From Vitis vinifera (Eukaryota > Streptophyta > Magnoliopsida > Vitales > Vitaceae), in the NCBI RefSeq assembly GCF_030704535.1, contig NC_081817.1:2371001-2435000 (forward strand): DNA of 64,000 nt, given 5' to 3'. The number at the start of each line of letters is the position of its first letter. The first letter of the stretch is position 1. The notes under the pieces were generated by a model that had not been told where the DNA came from, ran no database searches, and saw nothing but the letters and a program-made list of their open reading frames with translations. This document shows, piece after piece, positions 1 to 12,018 of this stretch. The position numbers were made by a program, and so were the translations under genes.

Positions 1-870
1 TTTTAATTCAAAATTTGTTATTTTTTTTTAAAATTTAAAAACTATATTTTATTATTTTTGTACTAACGTATATTAGACAAAAGTGAAAAAATCAATATAA
101 GAATCAAATCAAAGAATAAAAATATCAAACAGATGAATCGATTTTTACCGGATTAGGGTTCATGAAAATCTGTCTTTTTCAAAGCGCTGACTGGGAAATT
201 GGATGGATGAATAGTAAAGAATAATGGCAGAACACTCAACTTATGTGAAGTCGAAGTTGCGTTTCAAAATATATAGAAAAAGCCCCATCGCTCTCTCCAT
301 ACAATACAAATCTCCATTGTCTTGTTGGGTTGAACGATAATCATAAAACCCAAAAACGAATTTGTGAAAAGACTCTTGCTGCCCCTACTCCTCTCTTTGG
401 ATGCTCCTCACTCTCTCATGGTCACCTCTTTCTTGCCCTGTAAGTTCCAAAACCTAACCCCATTTTCTCTCCCTATTTTTTAATCTTTCTAGGCTGATGT
501 TTTGCTCGAGAAACCCCGGAAAAGTGCACGGCCGTTTGAATTGTTTTCCTCTACTTTTTGCTTTTTGGCAAGATTTTGCTTCAAGATTTTAGGGTTTTCG
601 TTTCTTTTCCTGCTGAATCTGGATGTTTAGTGGTGGATTTACTGCTTTTGATTGTGGGTTCTTTGTTTGTTATAGTTAATCTCTGGACCCCAGATCAGGA
701 TTTGTTTGTAAGACTGACTGCTTTGGTCAATCGGATGTTTCCCGTGTCGGTTTGATTTTCTTTTGTGAATTTGGGTTTGGGTGAGAATCTCCAGTTTTCT
801 GGTTGGGATTGGCGAGATTAGCTGTTTTGGATATCTGAGTTTGTTCCTGCCTCCGCATTGAGGGTTTGTT
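1..870 (+). promoter_or_regulatory. Upstream region and 5' leader of the MKP1-like gene
   Basis: This stretch precedes the ATG at 871. A TATA-like run lies at about 267-280, followed by a pyrimidine-rich leader from about 288 to 480 typical of plant 5' UTRs. A short upstream ORF of 18 codons starts at 401 and stops at 457. A good splice donor (CTG then GTAAGT) sits at 440, and acceptor-like ends occur at 491-492 and 674-675. The first would give an intron of only 53 bp, which is short for plants; the second gives about 236 bp. The leader may therefore be spliced, but this cannot be settled from sequence alone. Nothing else is recognisable in 1-260, which is AT-rich. Confidence 0.45.
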
Positions 871-3800
871 GTGGGCATGGTGGGAAAAGAGGATGGTTCT
901 CGTGTTCCGTACCAGGTTGCTGGAAATCGGAAAACGTTCTGGCGGTCGGCGTCCTGGTCTTCGTCTCGGACGGGGCTGAGAAACCCTGAGTCTGAAGAAA
1001 AGGATTGCTCAGATCCAAACGGTGGTATTGGGAATAATAGTGGCCAAAACCGGCGGTTTCCGGCTCCATTAACCCCACGATCTCAGCAAAACTGTAAGGC
1101 CCGGGCGTGCTTGCCACCACTGCAGCCATTGTCCATTGCTCGCAGGAGCTTGGATGAGTGGCCAAAGGCAAGTTCTGATGATGTTGGGGAGTGGCCTCAA
1201 CCACCCACCCCAAGTGGGAGAGATATGAATAAGGGTGGAGATAGGCTGAAGCTTGATTTGTCTGCGATTCAGAAAAACCCGGATAAGAATGGTGGGCTTG
1301 TGAGGAGGGATAAGATTGCATTCTTTGATAAAGAGTGCTCTAAGGTTGCTGAACATATATATCTTGGGGGAGATGCGGTTGCAAAGGATAGGGAGATTTT
1401 GAAGCAGAACAGAATCACCCATATTCTCAATTGTGTGGGTTTTGTTTGTCCTGAATATTTCAGAGCCGATTTTGTGTACAGAACTTTGTGGTTGCAGGAT
1501 AGTCCATCTGAAGACATCACCAGTATACTTTATGATGTTTTTGACTACTTTGAGGATGTTAGAGAACAGGGGGGAAGGGTTTTTGTTCATTGTTGCCAAG
1601 GGGTGTCTCGATCCACTTCGCTTGTGATTGCATATCTTATGTGGAGAGAAGGGCAGAGTTTTGAAGATGCATTTCAGTATGTGAAAGCAGCTAGGGGAAT
1701 TGCTGATCCAAATATGGGGTTTGCTTGCCAGTTGTTACAGTGTCAAAAAAGGGTCCATGCCTTTCCTCTTAGTCCAAGTTCATTACTGAGGATGTATAGA
1801 ATTGCCCCACACTCTCCATATGATCCTTTGCATCTTGTTCCAAAAATGTTGAATGATCCTTCACCATCTGCTCTTGATTCTAGGGGTGCATTTATTGTAC
1901 ATGTACCTTCTGCAATCTATGTTTGGATTGGTAAAAATTGTGAGTTCATAATGGAAAGGGATGCCAGAGCTGCGGTTTGTCAGATTGTTCGTTATGAAAG
2001 AGTACAGGGGCCAATAACAGTGATCAAGGAAGGAGAAGAACAGTCATACTTCTGGGATGCTTTTTCTAACCTTTTGCCTTTGATGGATAAATCTGTTAAT
2101 GGGGTGGAGGTTGGGAAATCAATGGTTGATGTTTGCCTTGGTGAGAGAAAAGTGGATTCATATAATGTTGATTATGAGATTTTCAAGAAAGCAATCTCCG
2201 GGGGTTTTGTGCCCCCTTTTGCATCATCTGAGACTGAACATGAAACCCACCTTCCTGTAAGAGAAAGCAGTTGGAGTGCGCTGAGGCGTAAGTTTGCCTT
2301 TGGCAATATGAAGGAGTTCATTTCGGCTCCCAGGTTATCCTTTCACAGGGTGTTTTCAGATTCTATGTTAATAGTCGGTGTTGATAATTTTATGAACAAA
2401 CCATCACATTCTCCTGCTAATTCTTCAACATCATCCTCACCACCACCATCATCATCATCATCAGCATCATCATCATCATCATCATCATCTTCATCTTCCT
2501 CACCACCTTATCTCTCCCCTGATTCCATTTCTTCCGATTCAAGTGGTACATCAAAGTATTTTTCTGAGTCCCCTCTGATGTCTCCTTCCACTGTTGCATG
2601 CCCTCTTCCTCTATCATCAACCTTGTCTACCCTTTCTAATTTGTCTCTTTTCACATCTAGCACATCTAACACTTCTTCTCAATCTGCATCTAATGCTTCT
2701 TTTCAATCTGTGTCTAACAATCCAGAACTTGTTAGTGTTACTTCACAGCATTCTTCTCAATCAGTCTCCCTACCATTTAAAAGATTTCCCGTTTCCCTGG
2801 CTGAGCGCAGAGGTAGCTTGTCAAAGTCACTTACACTGCCTGTGTTGACTGATGAAACAAGGTTAAAAAATAATGTTTCAACTTCGGTTTCCTGTCAAGA
2901 AGATGCTGTGAGGATAGACGTCAACACTTGCTCTTTTTCTGAACCATGTTCTAGTGTAGAACATGTCTCAGAGTTCAAGAATGGTGCTAGAAATGGAGAT
3001 GGGAACTCAACTGAACAATGCGAGTTGCGGATATCATCAGGTAGAGTAGCTAGTGATGATTCACATAAGGACATTGGTTTTGTCAGAAATGGTGATGAGA
3101 CACTGAGAAATGATCCTTTGGAAGGAAGTCAGGATTCAACTGTCTTGACTGGAATGATGGAAGCTCATGGTGACCCAGTACAACCATTAGTATGTTGCTG
3201 GCCTAGCTTAGAAAAATTTGCATCCTTTGGTGCAGGTGATCTGGATTCCAAAGCTGCATTTGTTTTCTTCTTTCCAAGTACAGGTTTAGGAAAAGCTGAG
3301 GATAGGATTATATATATTTGGGTAGGAAGATCTTTCAATCATGGTAATACCCGGGCTCTACTAGATAGCAGCAGAGAGGTAGGTGATCTAGAAGAGATTG
3401 ACTGGAACCAAGTTGGTTGTGATGTTCGTTCTCAGCTGGGTCTGCCAGAGGACACTGCCATTAAGGTACAGAACTTGTGTTTTAGCATTTTCTGTTTAAT
3501 TCTCCTTAGTTTCTTATTTTTCTTCAGCACCTCTAAGTTTGTGCTCTGTTTATTCATTTCTTATGTGATGAAGCTTTCTTGGATTTGAAGGCTTTTAAGG
3601 TTTAGGAATACTTGGAGTCACCAACTTTATATTTCTTGCATTTGAGTGCTCCTGATGAAGTCATATAAAACATGAAAAGCAATGTTTTATTCTTGAAATA
3701 GATAATTGCAATTTTCGTTATGAATTTGGGAATTTATGCTTATGATACTTCATCTAGGGAAGATGCTATCAAAATCCTATGCATTATTATTGTAGTACTA

Positions 3801-6328
3801 GCTCTGATTCATTCTTGTAAATGTTTTGTAGAGTTTCTTGCTTAATTAGGCAAAATGGTTAAGAGAATCGACAATTAAGCATTCCTCTTTTGAAGCCTCA
3901 AAATGTTTTTGAGAGCCTGCTAAAGAAATTGTTCAACAGAAATAAGGTCATCCCTTAAAGTCATGACACATGATTTGCAAGTAGGGATAGTAGAGAAATT
4001 TTTTGAGAATTATCAAGAAAAAAGGTATGAAGCTGCAAACGAGGTGGTTTGGGGTTTGGAATTAGTGGAGGGGAAAGGCCTGTTGAAAAAAAAAATAATA
4101 GAAGACATAAGAAGAGGAAAGGAAGTACAATATATTTTGCCCATAAAAAAGGTACTATTTAGTTGAATGGGTGGGGTATTTGAAGTGTGGAGGTCTCAGA
4201 GTGAAAATACAGGGTTGCCTAACAAAGTGTCTATGCAGATGGATGGTTTTGAAGGTGATGGTGGTGGCTAGAAAGTATAAGGTTAGAGAAGTAGGTGTTC
4301 TGATGATCATAGAGCAGCGTTCAGTGTTAGCTTTTGGAAAAGGTACTAGGACATGTTGTGCAGAGTTCTCCAATTGGGTGTTCTATCAGGTAGGAATTAG
4401 CCAAATGATTCTCTTTTTGTAGGATGTTTGGTGGGGAGAAGGCTGTAGGATGGTGCTCGAATTTCTTTCTCTACAAAGGGGCCATTTCAACTCAAGAGAT
4501 TTACTTGGCACAGTTCCTTTGTGGGGAAGAAATGAAGAAAGCTTGGAAGCCTGTCCGTATGCTTGCTTTGGACTATATGGAAGGAAAGAAATTTGAGATT
4601 GTTTGAAGATGTTGAACAAATAGACCAAGCAATCAAATCTTCTTTTATAGTTTTATGTAATTTTTTTGGAAAGGGTTAGACTTGATAGAGTGTATATAGA
4701 TGTCAATGACCATGATATGCTTCGTTGATTGGTTGAACTCCAAATAAGGGCAGGCAGTTTGCTTTTTTGTTTTCTCTCTTCTTTTCGCTTGCCTAGTAGT
4801 GTCTATCATATATATCATGTGTACTTTGGTACCCATTTCTTAGCACTTTTAATATATTTTCTGTTTGCCTAAAAATAAAAAAAGATCAAAGGTGCTTCAG
4901 TTGCTGATTATTTTTGTTGTCATCCAAGGGACATTTGAATCCAGGATTCATTAGGGTTTTTCTGTACCTGGGGTAGAGCCAGCAGGTGTCTAATTTTGGT
5001 GTCATTATTGAGCATTTATACTGAGGAAGGGGATGGATATGATAAGATGAGAGCCATCAAAGAGGAAATTACCATGTGAAATTCTATTGTTCTTTTTTGT
5101 ACATAGAAGGTGGTTAGTTTCCTTCCAAGGAGGTATGGGTTACTCTAGCTCCCCTCAAAGATTGGTTTCTCGGCCTGGATGGCATTTCACTGGGAAAGAT
5201 CCTCATGATAACTGGCTAGCCAGGAGAGGGAACATGCTTCCTAATTGGTGTTGTACATGTAGAAGGGGTGCAAAAATGGTAAATCATCATTTATTGTTTG
5301 GTAGAGTGACTTGAGAGATTTGGATGTTCATATTTTTCTTGTTTTGGGGTTTTATGGGTAATGGTGAGGTTTGTTAAGGAGTTCAGTATGGTGCAGAGAG
5401 GGAAGTGTATGAAAAGAGGATTCAGATGACTTAGATGTCATTTTCTCGGTGTTTGTGGAACAAGTGACAGGAAAACAGAGGATTGAAAAAGTTGACCTCC
5501 CTATTAATGCTATTACTTGGTTCTATGATCCCCATGACGAATTTCTAGGTCAATTGGAGTTTGTAACATTTTTCCTGACATGATCTTCAGTATGAAGATG
5601 TTATTTGAACCTTTTGGCAGAAGCATAAGCATGCTGAGATACATCCTGGGCACCCATTTGGAAAACGGTTTCCCTAAAAGTGGAAAAGAGAATTGGTACA
5701 TGAGGGGAAATAATTGTGAAGCCCTTAGAGTAGGATATCATTGTCTCCTACTAAAAGAAGGTTGTGAAGCTCTTGGCAAGTGCGCAAAGAAAATCTGGGA
5801 ATTTTGCTTCCGGGTGAATTTTGATTTTTCCATTAGTTCCTCTTCAATTTCTTGCCTGCTTTTATTATTGATTTGACCCAATTTTCTATATGTTTCAATG
5901 CCGCTTTTTTTAGCTCTGCATCCTTGTTTGCCTTGTTAATACAGGGAAGTTAGTTACATATCTGTTAGTTACCATTTTTATCTGATTCCATGATGTACTG
6001 ATCTTTGGCATGTGTCTATTGCTGAATTATTTATTTATTTTGATAAATTATTGCTAAATTATTTATCTAAATGCTTTAAGTTTGATTTCTGTTATCAGAA
6101 ATCAAACCTAGATGTTTTTGACTTCTGTTGTCTTTCTTAAGTAATGTTACACATTCTCCCTTACATTCCATTCTCTTCTCTGATTTATAAGCTAGGAGAA
6201 GAATGCTGATTAGATTTTGAATTATCTCATAGTTGTTTTAACTGTGCATTTTGAATCGTGGACATTAACAGATTGTTAAAGAAGATGAAGAGCCAGTAGA
6301 ATTCTTTGCATTGTTGCATCCATTGTAG
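871..6328 (+). CDS. MKP1: MAP kinase phosphatase 1-like dual-specificity phosphatase (two coding exons)
   Basis: Dual-specificity phosphatase that in plants removes phosphate from Thr and Tyr of stress-activated MAP kinases. Exon 1 is 871-3465 (865 codons, donor GTACAG) and exon 2 is 6272-6328 after an ACAG acceptor, both phase 0, giving about 883 residues. The last 18 residues (IVKEDEEPVEFF...) resemble the family C-terminus. The DSP domain spans about 162-295: general acid candidate Asp210, signature HCCQGVSRS with catalytic Cys241 and Arg247. A gelsolin-like domain lies at about 337-405. A basic amphipathic segment with Trp468 and Leu471 matches the calmodulin-binding site known from tobacco MKP1. 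A Ser-rich low-complexity region lies at about 517-548, and a second gelsolin-like stretch begins near 794. The start MVGKED and the following WRSASWS motif match Arabidopsis MKP1, which is about 100 residues shorter. No disruption is seen. Confidence 0.9.
2416..2505 (+). repeat. Coding TCA/TCC trinucleotide repeat (poly-Ser) in MKP1
   Basis: A run of TCA, TCC and TCT codons encodes a long serine tract broken by Pro and Ala, at about residues 517-548 of the phosphatase. The purest part is consecutive TCA codons around 2449-2490. Such tracts change length by slippage in steps of one residue without breaking the frame. It lies in the linker between the calmodulin-binding segment and the C-terminal part. 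Confidence 0.85.
3466..6271 (+). other. Long intron of MKP1 with possible LINE debris
   Basis: The intron is 2806 bp, starts GTACAG and ends TTAACAG. Several short open stretches lie inside it, all broken. One at about 5087-5330 reads like the Cys/His end of a non-LTR retrotransposon reverse transcriptase (zf-RVT type), with the spaced pieces WLARRG, NWCCTC and NHHLL. A DVWWGE-like piece at about 4424-4450 would fit the same class. The match is weak and no tail or target duplication was found, so old LINE debris is only a suggestion. Confidence 0.4.
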
Positions 6329-8030
6329 CACTACCACAGTTCAGGAGATATTCTGAAATCCAATAGCTCGCATTATTTTCCCATTTCTTCAGGTGGTGTA
6401 ATTTGCACTAGAACTTAGTCAGGCATCAGAAGGACCTTCCCCTGACAAAATCAGTGAGGTATGAATTACTTTTCAAAAATGAATACAACTCTAGTTTCTA
6501 GAACATACAGTTTTGTTATTTCTAGGTGTTGTAAAAGGGCTTGGTCTCTGCCTCTTTTTTTTTCCTTTTATTTTATTTTTTTTGGTTGTTGTTTTGGTTT
6601 GGAGATATTTTGTGGCCAGACCTTTGAGTCCTGTTTTTCCACTACAGCCCAGTTATTCAGTACAAAGAAAATAAAGTCATTGTTTGTGGAGGAACAGGAC
6701 CGCTCTTTTCTCCCAGTGATGTGGCATATTGTTGGCTAGTGGATCACCCATAGTTTAGTTTGTTGTGATATTCTTGTTCTAAATGGAATAGCAATTTAAT
6801 CCCAAGGAGCAGATATTTAGCTGCCTCCATGGAAAAATGCCAATCTGATTTTCTCCGTAAAAAGATGATGCTTGTCAAGTTCGACAAGTTTCAAATATTT
6901 TAGCCGCTCACCGTAGAACTGCTAAACTTGCTTTACTTGCAACTACTCCTTCCTTTGCATGTCAATCTACCACATTTTTTCTTGGAAATTTCAGAATTCA
7001 TGTTTGCCTGGGTTTATGTAGGTTTAGGACTGTCATTTTTACACAATTTCCTTTTGGTGGAGTTTGCTTCCAAATTTGGGCCCACAATTGCCCTCGCTTT
7101 GCTTGTTTGTTGGTCTGTCTTTTTTAACCTTTCCTAGCCTAAAGAAGACAAATATTTTCTCTTTTTCCCTTTACTTTTTTTTCCCCTCTTTTTTCCTTCT
7201 TTCAGTTTGAAATGCTAGTCGTGAGGTTCCAGTTACAGTTGGCTGAGGCAGAGCACGTTTTGTTTCCATTTTTAAGCATGCATTTTTTTTTTCTGCTCAC
7301 ATTCTTTTCTTCTCATATTGTATCACATGCTGTTTGCAGGAGATGCTGCTTCATAAGTTCTTTGTGGCAATTCAACTGGTTGTACAGTGCTGTGACAACT
7401 TCGTAACCCGGACTTAATTGTCCCACTGACTGAATCTTCTTGTATATGAACTATTATTAGAAACAGATTCCCAGAGCCAAATCAGGCAAATTAGATAATG
7501 TTTTAAAACTTTAATTTCTGCAGGTTAATCTTTCTGCTACTTTTGTGTTTTAGTTTTAACACATGCCACTGGAAACAGATGCCAAAGCCCATTCAGGCCA
7601 AAGTTAAATATGTTGGAACGCCCTTGCAGGAGCTTCATGCGTTTGCTCTTTTTTTCTTTTTGTGTGTTACAGGCATCTCAATCAAATCTTTAACCTGCAA
7701 GAAAAGCAATTACAGTTCATCCTGAACACAAGCTGTTAGATGGGAATACTAGTTCTAAAGATGGGCCTATGGGCCTTCTGTGTGAGCACTTACATAATCA
7801 AAATTTCTAGTTTTAAATGCTCTGAGCATTGGGACCATTGAAAAATAAATAAATTCTAAAAACAAAGTGAAATCATTAAGTAATGAGGGAGCATGCGCCT
7901 CCATTCAAAGAACCATTTCAATTCTGATGCACCCTATAACCCGTATTGTCCTTTCCAATTACCCACTCTGCATTGGAAGCCCAAACATTCACATACAGTA
8001 AATGTTTAATTTTCATATGTTTCTGTTCCG
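6329..8030 (+). other. 3' flank of MKP1 and intergenic sequence
   Basis: No convincing coding sequence. Short stretches between acceptor- and donor-like sites (for example 6394-6459 and from 7340 on) could be 3' UTR exons of MKP1, because stretches ending in CAG alternate with GTATG-type donors. The T-rich parts at 6540-6600 and 7140-7200 look like intron or UTR sequence. Open frames here are short and T-rich and do not resemble known proteins. Confidence 0.35.
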
Positions 8031-8035
8031 GCTCT

Positions 8036-8045
8036 CTATATAAAT
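8036..8045 (+). promoter_or_regulatory. TATA box of the first DUF674 gene
   Basis: CTATATAAAT lies about 40-50 bp before the ATG at 8085, followed by a short leader. The position fits a TATA box with a very short 5' UTR. Confidence 0.6.
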
Positions 8046-8084
8046 GTCCTCCCCATCATCCATATATCACAGAAAAAGCCCACG

Positions 8085-9109
8085 ATGGCCTCCTCCAAAA
8101 TGAGTATGAAGCTTCTGGTTGACACAAAAGCCAACAAAGTCCTCTTTGCTGAGGCAGGAAAAGAATTCGTAGATTTCCTTTTCACCCTCCTCTCCCTTCC
8201 CGTGGCAACCATCATCAGGCTTCTCAATAAGAACAGTATGGTGGGGTCCCTGGGAAGCCTCTATGATAGCTTAGAAAGTCTGAGTGAAGCATACATGCAG
8301 CCTAACAAAAGCAAGGACCCTCTACTGAAACCAATCCTCCAAGTCTCAGCTGCTGACTTTCCCCTTTTGTTAACCGAGAATTTATCAATGGCGAAAAAGG
8401 TGTACATGTGTGGAAGCTACCACCGATTCATAGCAGATGATCCTCGTGCCATTTGCCCACAGTGCAAGTACACCTTATCCACGGAGGTGCCTTACGTCGG
8501 CCCACCACCTGCTACATCTGAGTCGTATCAAAGGGATGGAGGTTATGTGAAAGGTATTGTGACCTATATGGTGAATGATGATCTAGCGGTTAAACCCATG
8601 TCCACCATATCTGGAATTGCTTTACTTAGAAACTACAATGTGAAGGAAGTTGGAGTACTTGAAAAGGTGGTGGAAGTTACATTGTCGGAGGTATTTACAT
8701 GTTCAATCTAAAATCTAAATAATACCCTCTGTCTTAAATTTCCAAATTAAATTAACCACTTCACTTGGATTCAGAAACAAACTTGGTTCTTTTCTACGGT
8801 ATTAGGAGGAACTCAGAAAAATTCAATCTTATGAGCATGGAGTTAGAAAATATGTGATAATATTCACAGTACAAATTGTCTGAAGTAAAACCATACAAAA
8901 TTGAAACTAATAAATACTGAAGATAAAGCAATATTTCAACATCTTAGTATTATATTCAGTCATTTGTAACCAACCTACTTCTTGTTTGTTTGATTGTTCC
9001 ACAGGGTTTAAAGCTGCTTAAGGCATCTTTACAGACCAAGGAAGTTCTAACAAGCGTCTTCCTTTCTAAAAAGGCAGATAATATATCTGATTGCTCCTCC
9101 TCATTTTAA
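8085..9109 (+). CDS. DUF674 family protein, intact, two exons
   Basis: Plant-specific DUF674 protein (Pfam PF05056, as I recall it); the biochemical role is unknown. Exon 1 is 8085-8690 (202 codons) with donor GTATTT. Exon 2 is 9005-9109 after ACAG, phase 0, giving 236 residues. The family N-terminal block (MKLLVDTKANKVLFAEAG, then FVDFLF) is at residues 8-33. A possible metal-binding arrangement, Cys109, His113, Cys124 and Cys127 (CPQC), precedes STEV. A second conserved block with VTYMVNDDLAVKPMS is at 159-173. Exon 2 begins GLKLLKASLQTK, the standard family C-terminus. No signal peptide or membrane helix is seen. This is the cleanest copy in the window and serves as the reference for the broken ones. 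An extra decayed last exon follows at 9179. Confidence 0.88.
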
Positions 9110-9178
9110 AATTTTCATTTTAGTATTTATCATTAGAGACCATAATTAATTAAAGTCTCTCATTTCCTTTTTCCCAGC

Positions 9179-9247
9179 CTTAATTTGAAACTGCACGAGG
9201 CATCTCTGCAAATCAAGACAGCATGGTCAACTGATTACCTATACTGA
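9179..9247 (+). pseudogene. Decayed spare DUF674 last exon
   Basis: After a TTCCCAG acceptor-like end the sequence reads LNLKLHEASLQIKTA in frame up to a stop, clearly a diverged copy of the family exon 2. It lies 70 bp after the stop of the intact gene. It could be an unused alternative last exon or the remnant of a lost neighbour. Confidence 0.55.
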
Positions 9248-9774
9248 AGCTATGGCACTCACAATTCCTTGAACGTTTTTGTTCTCACAGTACAACCTCA
9301 AGAATATCAATTTCCTTTCATGGGTATTAGTTAGTGTAGTTGTTTTATCATTTATAAATACAATCAATATTTATATTACAGTTTCATACTGAAATTGATG
9401 CAGTCCTAAACTTTGCTTTTCTCATTTTTTTTTTCTGTCAATTTAATTTTAAGCCGTAATGTTTGTGGATAAAGAGATGGATTACTTCCTAACAATACAT
9501 TTGCAGCAGATACCTATATATTGGAAAGTGACTCTTCCCATCCATGCATGCCTGGTAGAACTTTTTCCAGAATGGTATAATAGCAGACAACCCCTTCGTT
9601 TTCCTTAAGTATGTGAATCTTAAATATGACCACCTACCATGCAATATATTTTGATTTAAACCTAAATCAACCATTCAACTTCCCCTGCATGCCAACTATA
9701 TATATGGTTGCCCCATATAAACAGTACTCACACTGCAACTTCAAACTATCAAGCACCAATATTCTACAGCATTA

Positions 9775-10486
9775 ATGGCAGACACGAAGGTGAGCTTGAA
9801 GATTCTAATAGACACAAAGAAGGGCATGGTGGGTTGCCTTGGTAACCTATATGACAGCATTGAAAATCTCAGTCAAACCTACATACTGCCAAATCAGGAC
9901 AAGGACTCACTTCTCAAACCCAATGCACCAGCCTTAAGTCATGGCCCTCTTTTGTTAACAAGTGATGCTCAGGTACCCACCTCATCAAAGAAGTTCTATA
10001 TCTGTTCTGCTGTCATAGAAGTATGGCTGATGATAACTCTGCCACTTGCCTTAGTTGCCGGCGCTGCACAAGCACTGAGGTGAATTACATTGCTCCTCCG
10101 GCTGCAAATCAGTCCTCTTCCAATGAGGGAGGGTTTGTGAGGGGGGTGGTGACATACATGGTGATGGATGATTTGGTGGTGAAGCCTATGTCTACCATTT
10201 CTAGCATTACTCTCCTCAACAAGTTCAATGTGAAGGAAGTGGGTGCCTTGGAGAAAGTCGTCGATTTTACCATGGCTGAGGTATGCAATTCAGCTAACCT
10301 ATCTGTTATTTTATTTTTATTTTTATTTATTTATTTATTTAGATAATTGCAATATTCTTTGAAGACAAAGAAAGTCCTGACAGAAACCATATTGGTTTTT
10401 CCTCGGTTCGATAGTAGGGTTTGAAGCTGCTGAAGGCATCACTGCAGTCCAAGGCAGTCTTAACTGGCCTCTTCCTTGGAACATAG
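9775..10486 (+). pseudogene. DUF674 pseudogene with internal deletion and frameshift
   Basis: The locus starts MADTKVSLKILIDTKK and then jumps to GMVGCLGNLYDS, so about 36 codons present in the intact gene at 8085 are missing, including the FVDFLF block. A frameshift at about 10005-10020 breaks the frame just after KFYICS. The correct continuation (MADDNSATCLSC, then VTYMVMDDLVVKPMS) runs in another frame from about 10023 to 10280. A donor GTATGC follows, and exon 2 (10418-10486) reads GLKLLKASLQSKAVLTG and ends in TAG. The intron at about 10358-10382 holds a further fragment like the end of the family last exon. A TATA-like CATATAAAC lies at 9714-9722. The exon 2 frame is clean, so the damage may be recent, but the missing core block argues against function. 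Confidence 0.8.
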
Positions 10487-11790
10487 GGGCTTAATCAAGC
10501 ATTCCATTGAAAATGACTCTTTGGACTTTGAGAGTTTTTGGGGAACTGATGATGGGTTTTGTTTCACACCACCATATTTTGACTCAGTTGATTAAACATG
10601 CATGGTTGTTATCTTATGATTATTCATTTTTGCTGGTTAAATTTTTTATTTTTAATTTTATTTTAACATCTACTTGAAGGATGATCTATACCTTTGTGTT
10701 CTTCAATTTACTAATTGGAGGTTGTGAGACAAAAACAAAGGGTTAAAATATTGGAGAGTTCCCCCCTGAACATGCCACTTGATTAATTGATTGAATTTGT
10801 AAACCTTGATAGACTTTGATATACACCATTTTACTAAGATGGTTTTAAAGAATTAATATTTGCAATTCAAAATTTGAAAATTATGATTTGGCTTAGCCAA
10901 TGATTTTCACTCTTACTATTAAACAAATAATCAAAAGTTTGTAATTACCACAAGATTGGAATATTGAACTAATCAAACCTAGCTATTGATTACTAAAGTT
11001 ATAGGGTTCATGCTAAATAACTAATTACTTTGACTTTATTTGGTTCCTGAAAATTTTGGGGGAAAATGTGAGGGAAAAAATAGAGAAGAAAAGTGAAAGG
11101 AAATAAAACAAAGAATAATAAAAAATAAATTTAAAGTCAATAAATTATTTTCATATACTTCTTCAAATTCATTTTGCTTATTTTTTTCATTATATAAAGA
11201 TTAAGTAATTTAAGAATATATAAAATTTTTACTAATTTTAATTATATTTAATTCCATTTGGTATTTTCTACTATGAAACCAAATATGAGAAACATATTTT
11301 CTTTCGTTTTTTATTTTTATTTTTCTTTCCTTAGTATTTTTTTGAGAACCAAACATAGCCTTTGGTATGTAATGAATTTATGATCCTATTAATAATTTTT
11401 AAAAATAATTTAAATCAAAATTCAAATATTGAATTTATTAATATTAGAAATTAAAAAACAAAAATTGGTTTTCAATGATTTCTATTTTTTTATATGTGAA
11501 ACTATATTTTTTTAATAAATAAAACCTAAATTAAGTAATACTTAATGTGTTAAATTAATTTATTACTTTTAAATGAACTTGTATACCGTTCGTGGACGAA
11601 TGCTTAACAATTTCTAAAGTGAGACTTAGCTAAACAAGTTTTTATTGGATTAAAGTACTCAACAATTGTTTTTATAAATCAAGAGTAATGATGACATGTA
11701 CGCTCAAAAGTTAAGCGTCTGTTCGGTAACTATTTTAAAAAACAGTTTTTAATTGTACTATGCTAATTATATAATGAATTTAAAAGAAGA
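10487..11790. other. AT-rich intergenic sequence
   Basis: No genes, clear repeats or element ends are visible. The sequence is A/T-rich with many poly-T and poly-A runs and marks the left border of the repeated DUF674 units. Confidence 0.5.
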
Positions 11791-11978
11791 GAGCCATTAA
11801 TTTTCACTTTTGCACTTTTACGAAGTGCATTAAATCATAGGGGTTACGTGCACTGAATTCATTTACATCAACCATTCAACTTCCCCACACAGGCCTCCCA
11901 AGTATATATGGGTTCATGGAAACATGCTCCAAGTATATACCGTCTGTTTATCTGCGCGGCTTTTAAATAGTAGAAACA
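11791..11978 (+). promoter_or_regulatory. Conserved class I DUF674 upstream block (unit A)
   Basis: This block recurs before the class I copies at 35125-35310 and 57945-58154. Shared elements are a TTACGAAGTGCA motif, an ACGTGCA core, the CAACCATTCAACTTCCCC stretch, the CTCCAAGTATAT stretch and a TTTAAATAG TATA-like site shortly before the ATG (TATATATAG in the third copy). Preservation over three copies suggests promoter function in the ancestral gene. Here the gene behind it has been deleted. Confidence 0.5.
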
Positions 11979-12018
11979 ATGGCAGAAACCACAATGAAGT
12001 TGAATCTTGTAATAATAT
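11979..12018 (+). pseudogene. Class I DUF674 remnant, only the first codons left
   Basis: The ATG and about 11 codons (MAETTMKLNLV) match the class I copy at 35311. The sequence then jumps to what is intron in the other copy (35656 on). About 310 bp, the rest of exon 1, are missing. Both ends of the missing part share TAATA, which fits a deletion through microhomology. Confidence 0.75.

Noticed and set aside
1069-1599. Long open frame on the minus strand inside MKP1 exon 1
   Set aside because: It lies fully inside a well-supported coding exon, in another frame, and has no family resemblance.
3963-4606. Three adjacent open frames in the MKP1 intron
   Set aside because: They lie in an intron, have no splice context and no clear protein similarity; at most they are old transposon debris.
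6461-7725. Several plus-strand open frames after MKP1
   Set aside because: They are short, rich in Phe and Leu from T-runs, and look like UTR or intron sequence rather than genes.
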